Origin: Bacillota bacterium
GTDB taxonomy: Bacteria > Bacillota > Desulfotomaculia > Desulfotomaculales > Desulfallaceae
Length of the DNA stretch: 64,000 bases
Assembly: GCA_023439185.1 (NCBI GenBank)
Contig: JAEXOR010000029.1
Span: 25,258 to 89,257, forward strand
Direction: 5' to 3'
Shown piece after piece: positions 32,368 to 40,170 of the stretch. The notes below the pieces were generated by a model. It ran no database searches. It saw nothing but the letters and a program-made list of their open reading frames with translations, and was not told the origin of the DNA. A program made the translations under genes and the position numbers. How positions within the stretch are numbered: the stretch's first letter is position 1; each line of letters opens with the position of its first letter.

Positions 32368-33153
32368 TTACTCTAATTTATTCGCTCGCGTTTTTCCGGC
32401 CTTTCTTTTATTTTTGGCATAGATCAACGCGGAGGTTAAGGTTATCCCGCCGGCAATCAGATAGGGATAATAGTCCGTTAAAAACTCCAGGATCACGGTT
32501 TTGTTCCGCCCGATAATATAACCGAATAAGATCAGTGATATAATCCAGCAGGTTGCTCCAATTGCCGCGCAGGTCATTACCTTGAGCAAAGGCATTTTAC
32601 ATACTCCGGACATGTACGGCGCCACACTGCGGGCCACCGGCAAAAAGTAGGCTATGATGATGGCATAGCTGCCATACCGGTTAAACCATGTTTCCAGTCG
32701 GTAAAGCTTTTCCGGGGTGAGAAAAACATACTTGCCGTATTTTTGCACAAACGGTGAACCCAGCCGGTTGCCAACAGTATAACCACCGGCAAAACCGCCC
32801 AATGTGCCCGCCAGCGCCACAATAAAAATCCGCGGCAGCTCAAAAATCCCCAAGGTTACAAAGTAACCGGAGAGCACAAGCATGGTCTTCGAGGGCATGG
32901 GTATTCCCATGGTATCAACAAACATCGTGACAAACAAAGCCCAGTAACCGTAAAGGTTAACCAGTTCTATGGCTAATTCCTTGTAGTCCACCCGCCATAC
33001 CACCAGACATGGTATTAATCCCTTCCAATCCGAATATATCCCGTTATCAACGAAAGTGCAACCCGAAAAATTTGTGTTAATAAATAGCAGTTTAATTGCG
33101 CAATAAAACAAATTATGTGTTATAATGACATGGATTACATTTTTTAACGGCAC
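32368..33153 (-). CDS. DedA-family membrane protein (second copy)
   Basis: The family region runs from about residue 60: DTMGIPMPSKTMLVLSGYFV, GGFAGGYTVGNRLGS, YFLPVARSVAPYMSGV, five spans and a basic tail. The first ~54 codons are not conserved-looking. A GTG at 32991 (VDYKELAIELV) is the likely start, giving 207 residues like the copy at 14980. Envelope homeostasis is inferred from family. Confidence 0.88.
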   Translation of the reverse strand: MPLKNVIHVIITHNLFYCAIKLLFINTNFSGCTFVDNGIYSDWKGLIPCLVVWRVDYKELAIELVNLYGYWALFVTMFVDTMGIPMPSKTMLVLSGYFVTLGIFELPRIFIVALAGTLGGFAGGYTVGNRLGSPFVQKYGKYVFLTPEKLYRLETWFNRYGSYAIIIAYFLPVARSVAPYMSGVCKMPLLKVMTCAAIGATCWIISLILFGYIIGRNKTVILEFLTDYYPYLIAGGITLTSALIYAKNKRKAGKTRANKLE

Positions 33154-33299
33154 AACTTATTGTATTTACCGAGTATGCCGGTGTAATTATGGCTTTCATG
33201 GGCAAAATGTCCTGTACAGAAAAAAAATCTTAAACCACCCACTAAAAAGCATGTCCGGATACGAATAACTATATAGAACTAAATAACGAAAGGAGGTTA

Positions 33300-33398
33300 G
33301 TGAAACTGTATCCGGCTCCGATCAACAAAACTAATCACAGCCTTACCGAACCTTCAGTTAACGGGGGGCTGCAAAAGAAAGGGGCATATTATGCATAA
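33300..33398 (+). CDS. Possible 32-residue upstream ORF overlapping the CAP gene
   Basis: A GTG at 33300 directly follows AAAGGAGGT, the strongest ribosome site nearby. The frame reads VKLYPAPINKTNHSLTEPSV and ends at TAA 33396-33398, eight bases inside the next gene (ATG 33391). No known motif. Either a leader peptide coupled to the CAP gene or a chance frame. Confidence 0.4.
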   Translation: MKLYPAPINKTNHSLTEPSVNGGLQKKGAYYA

Positions 33399-34374
33399 AC
33401 GTCTCGTCAACAAGTCAATTGCTACCCTTTTATCACTTGCTGTTTTATTGCTGCTGCTGACAACGGCATCGCTGTCTTCAGCCTCGGCCGCCACTTTAGA
33501 CACGGAAAAACAAGCCGTGATTAACATGATCAACAATGCCCGCAATAACGCGGGGGTATCATCGTTAACCGTAGACCCCGCTCTTTCCGCCCAAGCCGTG
33601 AAAAAGGCGCAAGCCATGGCAGCCGGCGGATATTTAAAGTCCTCGGCGCCCGTCGCGGGTGCTACTTTGAAGAGCCCATCCGGCAACTCCGCTACCGGGG
33701 AAAGTTGGGCCAGGGCCGATAACGCATCCTCAGCTTGCCGGTTACTAGAAAACATCAGCTACTGCAAGAAAAACACACTGGATAAAAACTTCAGCCGTGT
33801 GGGGATTGGAACAGCCACCGGCAATTCACATACATTGTTGGTGCTGGAGTACGCCGGCGGAAGCAATCAAGCAACCGAATGCAAGCCTGTCCCGACTCCG
33901 AAGCCGACGCCGACACCTACTCCGACACCTCAACCCCAGCCGGAACCCAAGCCGCAGCCCGAGCAGCCTCAACCTGAACAACCGGCTCAAGGTCTTAGCG
34001 CGGACGAGCAGAAAATGCTCAACCTGGTAAACTCAGCCAGAGCCAGCGCGGGGTTGAAACCGCTGCAAGCCGATCTTTCCCTGGTTAAATTGGCGCGACT
34101 GAAAGCCCAGGACATGATCAACAAAAACTATTTCTCCCATACATCTCCCACCTACGGCTCACCGTTTGACATGATGAAGTCATACGGCGTATCTTACCGG
34201 TACGCGGGAGAAAACCTGGCCGGCGCCCCCACGGTGGACTCGGCGCACACCAACCTGATGAATTCAACGGGGCACAGAGCCAATATATTAAACGGCAACT
34301 TCACCAAGGTAGGTATCGGTGTGGTTAACGGCGGTCCCTACGGTAAAATGTTCGTCCAAATGTTTACCGGCTAA
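33391..34374 (+). CDS. Secreted protein with two CAP (SCP/PR1) domains
   Basis: 327 residues. Signal peptide (IATLLSLAVLLLLLTTASLS), a degenerate first CAP domain (about 38-150, INMINNARNNAGVSSLTVDP), a Pro/Thr/Gln/Glu linker (about 160-205), and a complete second CAP domain with AGENLAG and NSTGHRANILNGNFTKVGIG. The first repeat lacks the HxE-type residues. CAP proteins of spore-formers are extracytoplasmic (YkwD-like). Start: ATG with AAAGGGG upstream. An upstream ORF overlaps its start. The Tn554-like element lies directly downstream. Confidence 0.92.
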   Translation: MHKRLVNKSIATLLSLAVLLLLLTTASLSSASAATLDTEKQAVINMINNARNNAGVSSLTVDPALSAQAVKKAQAMAAGGYLKSSAPVAGATLKSPSGNSATGESWARADNASSACRLLENISYCKKNTLDKNFSRVGIGTATGNSHTLLVLEYAGGSNQATECKPVPTPKPTPTPTPTPQPQPEPKPQPEQPQPEQPAQGLSADEQKMLNLVNSARASAGLKPLQADLSLVKLARLKAQDMINKNYFSHTSPTYGSPFDMMKSYGVSYRYAGENLAGAPTVDSAHTNLMNSTGHRANILNGNFTKVGIGVVNGGPYGKMFVQMFTG

Positions 34375-34427
34375 TCGAATATAACAGCCAAAATTAAAAC
34401 CCCGGCAAATGTTTAAATATACCAAGG

Positions 34428-34472
34428 TTAGGGATAGACCTTATAGTATTCTATGAAAGGGTTTATCCCTAT
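34428..34472 (+). terminator. Hairpin after the CAP gene
   Basis: AGGGATA pairs with TATCCCT and the inner TATAG with CTATG; TATTTTTATT follows. It is a likely terminator of the CAP gene, close to the left boundary of the Tn554-like element. Confidence 0.6.
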
Positions 34473-34563
34473 TTTTATTCATAAAAAAACAATTAAATAT
34501 ATTGCATTAGGATAGTATTGGTAGTATACTTTAGGGAAAATATTCCAATAATGGTGTTCCCCA

Positions 34564-35694
34564 ATGAAGGTGGAAACAGTTACAACTTCTGATGGAAAAA
34601 CCCGGTATATGCTGGTTGGATTCGATTGTGAACCAGTCCTCCCCGTAATGCGGTTCATTAAGTTCAAGGACAACAGTGGGGCTGCACGGAACAGCCTCCG
34701 TTCCTACTGCCAGCACTTGAAACTCTTTTTTGAGTTCATTGAACAGGAGAACTTGGACTACCGCCAGGTAAACATAGACAACATGGCTTCCTTCATGCGC
34801 TGGCTCCAGAATCCCTTTGGGAATCTAAAAGTAATCCCGGTGGCACCTGTAACATCACCCCGCAAACCGGCTACCGTAAACACCGTAATTTCTACAGTTC
34901 TCAATTTCTACGATTACCTCATGCGTCACGAGGACTACAGCGTACAGCTTTCCGAAAAGCTTAAAAAGACCATCCCCGGGAGCAGACGTGGCTTCAAAGA
35001 CTTCCTCTATCACATCAACAAAGATACGGAGTATTCGGCCAAGATTTTGAAAATTAAGGTCCGCTGTTCTCGCCCCAAGATCATTTCCAAAAAGCAGGTA
35101 AGCGAGTTAATTGAAGCCTGTTCAAACCTGCGGGATAAGTTTTTAATCCAACTCTTGTGGGAAAGTTCCATGCGTATCGGCGAAGCCTTGGCCCTATGGC
35201 TGGAAGATTTTGAGACCGACGGACAAAAGATCCATATCCGGGACAGAGGGGAGCTTTCCAACTTTGCCGAGATCAAGACCATCTGCAGCCCCCGGATATT
35301 GGATGTTTCCCCGGATTTAATCAACCTGTTTTTCGATTATGTGGCCGAATTCCACACGGATGAAGTGGACACGAATCACGTTTTTATCAAGCTGTCCGGG
35401 GAAAACAAGAACCAGCCCATGGAGTACCAGGACGTCGCCTCCCTTTTCCGCAGGTTGAAGGCCAAAACGGGTACTGATGTCAGCCCCCACGTACTCCGTC
35501 ACAGCTCCTTAACCGAACTGCGCCGGGCCGGGTGGAAACCAGAACATCTCCAAAAACGGGCCGGACATGCCCAGGTTCAGACTACCATGCAAATTTACCT
35601 GCATCCGAGCGACGAAGACCTGCGAAAGGATTGGGAAAAGGCAGAGGAAAAAATGTGCCTTAAGCGGAAGCAAAAGGAGGGCTTGGAACATTGA
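34564..35694 (+). CDS. tnpA: Tn554-type transposase A (tyrosine recombinase)
   Basis: 376 residues. SAM-like N-terminal domain (about 40-135) and catalytic domain with Arg204 (SSMRIGEAL), Lys238, His309 and Arg312 (HVLRHSSL), His335 (AGHAQ) and Tyr345 (QIYLHPS). All catalytic residues are kept, so it should be active. No clear ribosome site precedes the ATG. Its stop overlaps the TTG start of tnpB (TTGA). Confidence 0.9.
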   Translation: MKVETVTTSDGKTRYMLVGFDCEPVLPVMRFIKFKDNSGAARNSLRSYCQHLKLFFEFIEQENLDYRQVNIDNMASFMRWLQNPFGNLKVIPVAPVTSPRKPATVNTVISTVLNFYDYLMRHEDYSVQLSEKLKKTIPGSRRGFKDFLYHINKDTEYSAKILKIKVRCSRPKIISKKQVSELIEACSNLRDKFLIQLLWESSMRIGEALALWLEDFETDGQKIHIRDRGELSNFAEIKTICSPRILDVSPDLINLFFDYVAEFHTDEVDTNHVFIKLSGENKNQPMEYQDVASLFRRLKAKTGTDVSPHVLRHSSLTELRRAGWKPEHLQKRAGHAQVQTTMQIYLHPSDEDLRKDWEKAEEKMCLKRKQKEGLEH

Positions 35695-37661
35695 GTACGG
35701 TTTACAGGCCAATCCCAGCACCAGCTAAATGGCAGGAAATCAAAGAAACCCTGACAGGCTACTGGGAAAAGGATAGGTGGGATATTACCAAACCCATCTT
35801 TGACGAGTTTCGGTCTCAAAGATGGACTTTAACCAACAAGACTATTGACTTTACCCGCCTGCAGCCAGGTATTAAGGAGGAGATCAAGTTTTTCCTTGTC
35901 CATCGCTTGCAGGAACACACCTTGCGGCTACAAACGGCGGTCATTTACGGAGGTTGCTTTGCCCGCCTGGCTGACTTTCTGAAACTGGCCTATCCCAGGA
36001 TCGTAAGCTTTACGGATTTAGAGATAGAGACAGTTATGATAAAGTGGCGTTCTTACCTGGTTGAACAGGGGCTTTCGGTCAATAAAAAAGGGCGTTTATC
36101 CACCCACATTTACGAAACACTGTTGCGACAGGCATATCAATTTATGGTCAACTTCTACGACGAGCGGGATGAGTTTGAAAAGGACATCTGGGACATGCGG
36201 AAAATACCAGGAGTAAGATATTCTCAAAACAAGTCCGAATACCTGCTTTCCTTTAGAGACATTCCCTTTCCCTTTCGGCCTCTGACTAAAAGATACCTGA
36301 AGGTTCGGGTAGGCATTCGGTCACATAGCCAATGCGAAACCGATTTAATGGCTTTGCGTTTGTTCCTTGGTTTCATCCACAAGCAATATCCTCACTGGAA
36401 AGACCTCGAGGAATTATCCCGTAAGGATATGGAAAATTACCTGGCGTGGTACCGGTCTTACACAGAAGGTTGGCGAAAACAGCATTATGAATATTTAGCC
36501 AGCCTGCGGATCTTTTTGGATTACATACAACGGGCTGGGTACCCGGAGGGGCCGAAAAAACCCTCTGTTATGCTATTATTCAAGGAAGACTTTCCCAAGC
36601 GGCCCCATAGGTCGGAAGATGATATTAAATATATCCCCGAAGGGGTGTTGAGACAGCTTGAAGAAAATTTAGAGCATTTAACGCCCGCAGAATATATCCC
36701 TATTGTCATTCTTATCCGTGTTACGGGCTGGCGCATCTCCGACATCCTGAACCTCCGTTACGATAACTGTCTGGACCGTACCGCCCAAGGTTGGTGGCTT
36801 TGTGGTGATATTCCAAAAACCCAGGTGTTAAACCACCGTGTTCCCATTACCGACGAGGTGGCTGCAGTAGTTAAGGCCGTAGTTGATAAAGTTAAGGAAA
36901 AAAGCACGCCAGAAAACAACCCTACTAAATTGCTGTTTGTCCGCCTGGAAGGAAAACGTAAGGGTCGGCCACCAATGGGTTTGCACATTCAACAGGCTAT
37001 CAATCGCCTAGCCCAAAAATGCAACATTGTGGACGATCAGGGCCGGATATTCCACTTCGGCAACCACGCTTTCCGCCACACTAAAGGCGTGGAGCTAATT
37101 AATAACGGGATGAACCTTGTCCACGTCCAGAAGTGGATGGCCCACGCTTCCCCGGAAATGACCCTGCGCTATGCCAGAATCCTTGATTCCACCATGCGGA
37201 AGTCGTGGGAAGAAGCTACCAAAAACGGCCTTTTCCGGATTAACTCTACGGGTAAGCCTGTGAAGATTGACCCTTTCGAAATCGAGAATGAAGACCTGGT
37301 TGAGTGGGAATACATCCGCTACAACTTAGATGCGGTGAGAACGCCTCTGGGTTATTGCCTCAAACCCTACAAGGTGGAGTGTAAACACCAATTGAACCCC
37401 TGCCTAACCTGCCGTAATTTGTGTACCACCCCTGATTTTATCCCACAGTACGAGGCGGAAATTAGGGAGGTAAAGGCTATCATTGAGCGTGGTAATGCTC
37501 AGGGCCGCACCATCTGGGTTGAGAAAAACGAAGCCCTTCTGGAGCGCTACGAAGCGATTCTGGCCGTTATAAGAGAAGGCCATACCCACCATTTGGCAGG
37601 CAAAAAGGGGCGGGAATACGTGGGGGAGGAACGCCAAAATGTCCGGCAAACACCAGCGTAA
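35691..37661 (+). CDS. tnpB: Tn554-type transposase B (large tyrosine recombinase)
   Basis: 656 residues from a TTG with GGAGG 10 bases upstream. Long N-terminal region, core-binding domain, then a catalytic domain with Arg348 (VTGWRISDIL), His459/Arg462 (HAFRHTKG), His485 (MAHASPE) and Tyr494 (LRYARIL). A Cys cluster near 565-580 (CKHQLNPCLTCRNLC) suggests a metal-binding tail, as in TnpB. It overlaps tnpA and tnpC, so the three are co-translated. Confidence 0.9.
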   Translation: MSTVYRPIPAPAKWQEIKETLTGYWEKDRWDITKPIFDEFRSQRWTLTNKTIDFTRLQPGIKEEIKFFLVHRLQEHTLRLQTAVIYGGCFARLADFLKLAYPRIVSFTDLEIETVMIKWRSYLVEQGLSVNKKGRLSTHIYETLLRQAYQFMVNFYDERDEFEKDIWDMRKIPGVRYSQNKSEYLLSFRDIPFPFRPLTKRYLKVRVGIRSHSQCETDLMALRLFLGFIHKQYPHWKDLEELSRKDMENYLAWYRSYTEGWRKQHYEYLASLRIFLDYIQRAGYPEGPKKPSVMLLFKEDFPKRPHRSEDDIKYIPEGVLRQLEENLEHLTPAEYIPIVILIRVTGWRISDILNLRYDNCLDRTAQGWWLCGDIPKTQVLNHRVPITDEVAAVVKAVVDKVKEKSTPENNPTKLLFVRLEGKRKGRPPMGLHIQQAINRLAQKCNIVDDQGRIFHFGNHAFRHTKGVELINNGMNLVHVQKWMAHASPEMTLRYARILDSTMRKSWEEATKNGLFRINSTGKPVKIDPFEIENEDLVEWEYIRYNLDAVRTPLGYCLKPYKVECKHQLNPCLTCRNLCTTPDFIPQYEAEIREVKAIIERGNAQGRTIWVEKNEALLERYEAILAVIREGHTHHLAGKKGREYVGEERQNVRQTPA

Positions 37662-38028
37662 CACGGAAGGAATGAAAAAATACACCCGGCACAAGAGCGA
37701 GGAAACCGTGAAAAAGGTTGACGAGGCCATCCAAAAGCTAATTAAAACCGGAGAAAAAATCAACTTCAACAGTGTCTCCCTGGGGGCCGGGGTGAGCAAG
37801 TCTTATCTCTACACCCACCAGGAGATCAAGGAGCGAATCGAGAACCTGCGTAAGCAGCAGGTGGCCACGCCTTCTCCGAAGCAGATAAAACAGGAAATGA
37901 CCAATGCCAGCAAGGACATCATCATTGCTGCAAAGAATAAACGTATCAAAGAACTAGAGGCCGAAAACAAGCAGTTGAAAGAGGAGCTAAAAATGCTACG
38001 TGGCAGGCTTTATGAATCGCTGAAGTAA
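37639..38028 (+). CDS. tnpC: Tn554-type transposition protein C (DUF6262-like)
   Basis: 129 residues, basic. An N-terminal HTH-like region (KINFNSVSLGAGVSKSYLYT) is followed by a C-terminal coiled coil (RIKELEAENKQLKEELKMLR). GGAGGAACGCC precedes the ATG inside tnpB. TnpC affects the orientation and efficiency of Tn554 insertion in the best-studied element. Confidence 0.85.
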   Translation: MSGKHQRNTEGMKKYTRHKSEETVKKVDEAIQKLIKTGEKINFNSVSLGAGVSKSYLYTHQEIKERIENLRKQQVATPSPKQIKQEMTNASKDIIIAAKNKRIKELEAENKQLKEELKMLRGRLYESLK

Positions 38029-38090
38029 AGATTGAGTTGTTGTCTCCTAACATGAGGAAACAAAAATATACGTTGTGAATATATAAAGAA

Positions 38091-38122
38091 CGAGAGAGCC
38101 TTATTTTAACAGGGCTCTCTCG
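38091..38122. terminator. Hairpin downstream of tnpC
   Basis: CGAGAGAGCC (38091-38100) pairs with GGCTCTCTCG (38113-38122). No strong T-run follows on either side, so it may be a weak terminator or part of the transposon's right end. Confidence 0.5.
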
Positions 38123-38186
38123 TAATGAGTATAGATAACTGATTCCGGGGTTTTATATTTTTATAATTAGCAGCTTACATGCCGGA

Positions 38187-38495
38187 TTACTTGAATATCT
38201 TCAGCACATTAGGCAGAAAACCGGATTTTTCATTGTCCGAAGCCAAACTTTCCAGTTCACCGGCATCAAGCCAGAACCCCTTGCAGTTGGGGCATTCATC
38301 AATCTCTACATCTTTGTATTTAATTTCAATCAATTCCATCCCACACTTGGGGCAGCGCATGTAATGCAGCTTCTTCAGTTCTTCCTTTTCCTTTTCACCA
38401 ACGGATTGCATATGATCTTCCGCTAATTTTTTCTTCTTTTCAAACTCTTGCCGCGCAAAATATTCCTCTTCAGCTTCATTTGGCTTAAAGCTCAT
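38187..38495 (-). CDS. Zinc-ribbon protein (TFIIB-type zf)
   Basis: 102 residues from the ATG at 38495 (GGAGGG upstream); the extended frame to 38549 has no ribosome site. A charged helical N-terminus (EEEYFARQEFEKKKKLAEDH) leads to a zf-TFIIB motif: CPKCGMELIEIKYKDVEIDE, then CPNCKGFWLDAGELESL. Small proteins of this family are widespread and uncharacterised. Confidence 0.88.
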   Translation of the reverse strand: MSFKPNEAEEEYFARQEFEKKKKLAEDHMQSVGEKEKEELKKLHYMRCPKCGMELIEIKYKDVEIDECPNCKGFWLDAGELESLASDNEKSGFLPNVLKIFK

Positions 38496-38682
38496 TTTTA
38501 CCCTCCTCTCCACAAGTATATATATGTATTTTTCTATCCACGCAGGCAATTTTCCTGCAAAAAACCATCAAAAAATAATCGGCCCGGGGTCTGTCCGCCT
38601 TGTTTATGCCATATAATGTTAACCAGGTACTGCGATAAAAAAGCTTACCATAAATTCTTGATGAAATGGAGCAATAACGGAA

Positions 38683-39897
38683 ATGAACAGAGGTTTGTTT
38701 CTACTGTGGGGCGGAGTATTGGCCGGCCTGGTAATGATGGCGCTGCTGGTATATTTCAGCCTCTCCCTGCCGGAAATTTCGCCCGGGACGCTTACCTACT
38801 TTGAGCGATCACAGGTGGAACAAGGTCGGGACTATGCCCAACTGCGTTATATTTCTTTCGCGGCGGGCCAGATGCTTACCTTGCTGGTACTCTCCGCGGC
38901 GGTGATTTTTTTCCTGCACCACGGCCGGGTACCGCCGGTCACGGCCAACCCGTACCTGCAGGTAATGGTTTACGCTATCCTGCTCTCGGTATTGCTGGCC
39001 GTTATCACATTGCCCATTGATTTTTACCGGGGGTTTGTGCTGGAGCACCGGTTCGGTTTTTCCACCCAGAGCCTGGGCGCGTGGACAGCGGATTACGGTA
39101 TGAGGTTTGTGATCAACACGTTAATGACCGCGGTTCTGCTGGGGGGGCTTTATCTTGTCCTGCGTAATTTGCCGCTGCACTGGCCGGTGGCGGGAGCCGT
39201 GGCTTTCACCCTGTTCCTCGCTTTACAGGCCTGGCTCGGGCCGCTCTTCATCGATCCGCTGTTTCACAAATTCGAGCCCCTGCCCGCCGGACCCTTCAAG
39301 GACCGGGTGGTGGAACTGGCCGCCGGCGCAGACATCAAAGTGGATAACGTGCTGGTAATGGACGCCAGCCGAAGGACCACCAAGGCCAACGCCTACTTTA
39401 CAGGGGTGGGGCGGACCAAGCGCATCGTATTCTACGATAACCTGCTGCGGGATTTTTCCCAGCGGGAGGCCGAACTTGTGGTGGCCCACGAGATCGGGCA
39501 CTGGAAACATCGGCATATCACTCTTGGCATGCTGCTGGGCGCCGCCGGCGCACTTGTTTTTTTCCTGCTCTACCGGCAGGTGACGGCCGGGTACGGAACT
39601 CCGGCCGGACACCCGTCTGCAGTGCCGCTGTTTCTATTATTCATGACGGTGTTCTCATTGTTAATAATGCCGGTGCAGAACGCGGTTTCCCGCAGCTTTG
39701 AACGACAGGCCGACCGCGCCAGCATTGTATTAACCGGGGACGCCGCCGGAGCGGCCGCCATGACCGCCAAGCTGGCGGCCGGGAACCTGGCGGATGTCCA
39801 GCCCCATCCTTTTGTCAGGCTCCTTCTGTTTACCCACCCCCCCACCGTGGAACGGATCACCGCCTTCGAGAAAATGGCCGGCCGGGAAGAACTCTAA
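38683..39897 (+). CDS. M48 family CAAX-protease-like membrane metallopeptidase (Ste24/HtpX type)
   Basis: 404 residues. About six membrane spans, zinc motif VVAHEIGHWKHRH (about 266-278), a third ligand Glu in SFERQADRAS, and an HPP-like motif (FTHPPTVERI) near the C-terminus as in Ste24/CAAX protease 1. It cleaves membrane or prenyl-like substrates; the bacterial substrate is unknown. A terminator overlaps its stop codon. Confidence 0.92.
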   Translation: MNRGLFLLWGGVLAGLVMMALLVYFSLSLPEISPGTLTYFERSQVEQGRDYAQLRYISFAAGQMLTLLVLSAAVIFFLHHGRVPPVTANPYLQVMVYAILLSVLLAVITLPIDFYRGFVLEHRFGFSTQSLGAWTADYGMRFVINTLMTAVLLGGLYLVLRNLPLHWPVAGAVAFTLFLALQAWLGPLFIDPLFHKFEPLPAGPFKDRVVELAAGADIKVDNVLVMDASRRTTKANAYFTGVGRTKRIVFYDNLLRDFSQREAELVVAHEIGHWKHRHITLGMLLGAAGALVFFLLYRQVTAGYGTPAGHPSAVPLFLLFMTVFSLLIMPVQNAVSRSFERQADRASIVLTGDAAGAAAMTAKLAAGNLADVQPHPFVRLLLFTHPPTVERITAFEKMAGREEL

Positions 39898-39917
39898 TCC
39901 CGGAGCCGGCCATTTTT
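39871..39917 (+). terminator. Terminator overlapping the end of the M48 gene
   Basis: AATGGCCGGC and CGGGA pair with TCCCG and GCCGGCCATT, followed by TTTTTT. The left arm lies within the last codons of the gene. Confidence 0.8.
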
Positions 39918-40014
39918 TTGACATTTAGAGAAAAGCTTTTGAACATAGTTTGGAATCAGAAGATTATTTATACTTTAATGTAGAATTTTTCATAAAAAGA
40001 AGGATTAATCTGGT

Positions 40015-40170
40015 ATGTTATTGAATAATTATGAATTGCTGAAATACCAGGAAACAATCGGAAATACCAACACAACGAGGTGTGAAAGAAACTTTGTTTT
40101 TCTTCATCCAGGGCGTCCCGGAAATGGCAGGGCTTCGGATGATAAAAACCTTTTTTCCTTTCAGGAGTGA
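40015..40170 (+). CDS. Possible 51-residue upstream ORF coupled to the GGDEF/HD-GYP gene
   Basis: ATG 40015 with AAGAAGGA 10 or so bases upstream. The frame reads MLLNNYELLKYQETIGNTNT, then ends in LFSFQE and a TGA that overlaps the next gene's GTG (GTGA at 40167-40170). No recognised domain. If translated, it would favour the GTG start of the downstream gene. Confidence 0.3.
   Translation: MLLNNYELLKYQETIGNTNTTRCERNFVFLHPGRPGNGRASDDKNLFSFQE

Larger units (their letters stand above)
34564..38028 (+). mobile_element. Tn554-family transposon core (tnpA-tnpB-tnpC), no passenger genes
   Basis: Two tyrosine recombinases of 376 and 656 residues and a 129-residue basic coiled-coil protein, in overlapping frames. 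This matches the order and sizes of Tn554 TnpA/TnpB/TnpC (about 361/630/125). No resistance or other cargo is present. The ends are unknown because Tn554 elements lack terminal inverted repeats. They should lie within about 34380-34563 and 38029-38180. Confidence 0.85.

Noticed and set aside
33160..33390. Possible c-di-GMP or c-di-AMP riboswitch upstream of the CAP gene, and likewise before 40167
   Set aside because: I could not find the conserved core bases or paired elements of the GEMM or ydaO motifs.
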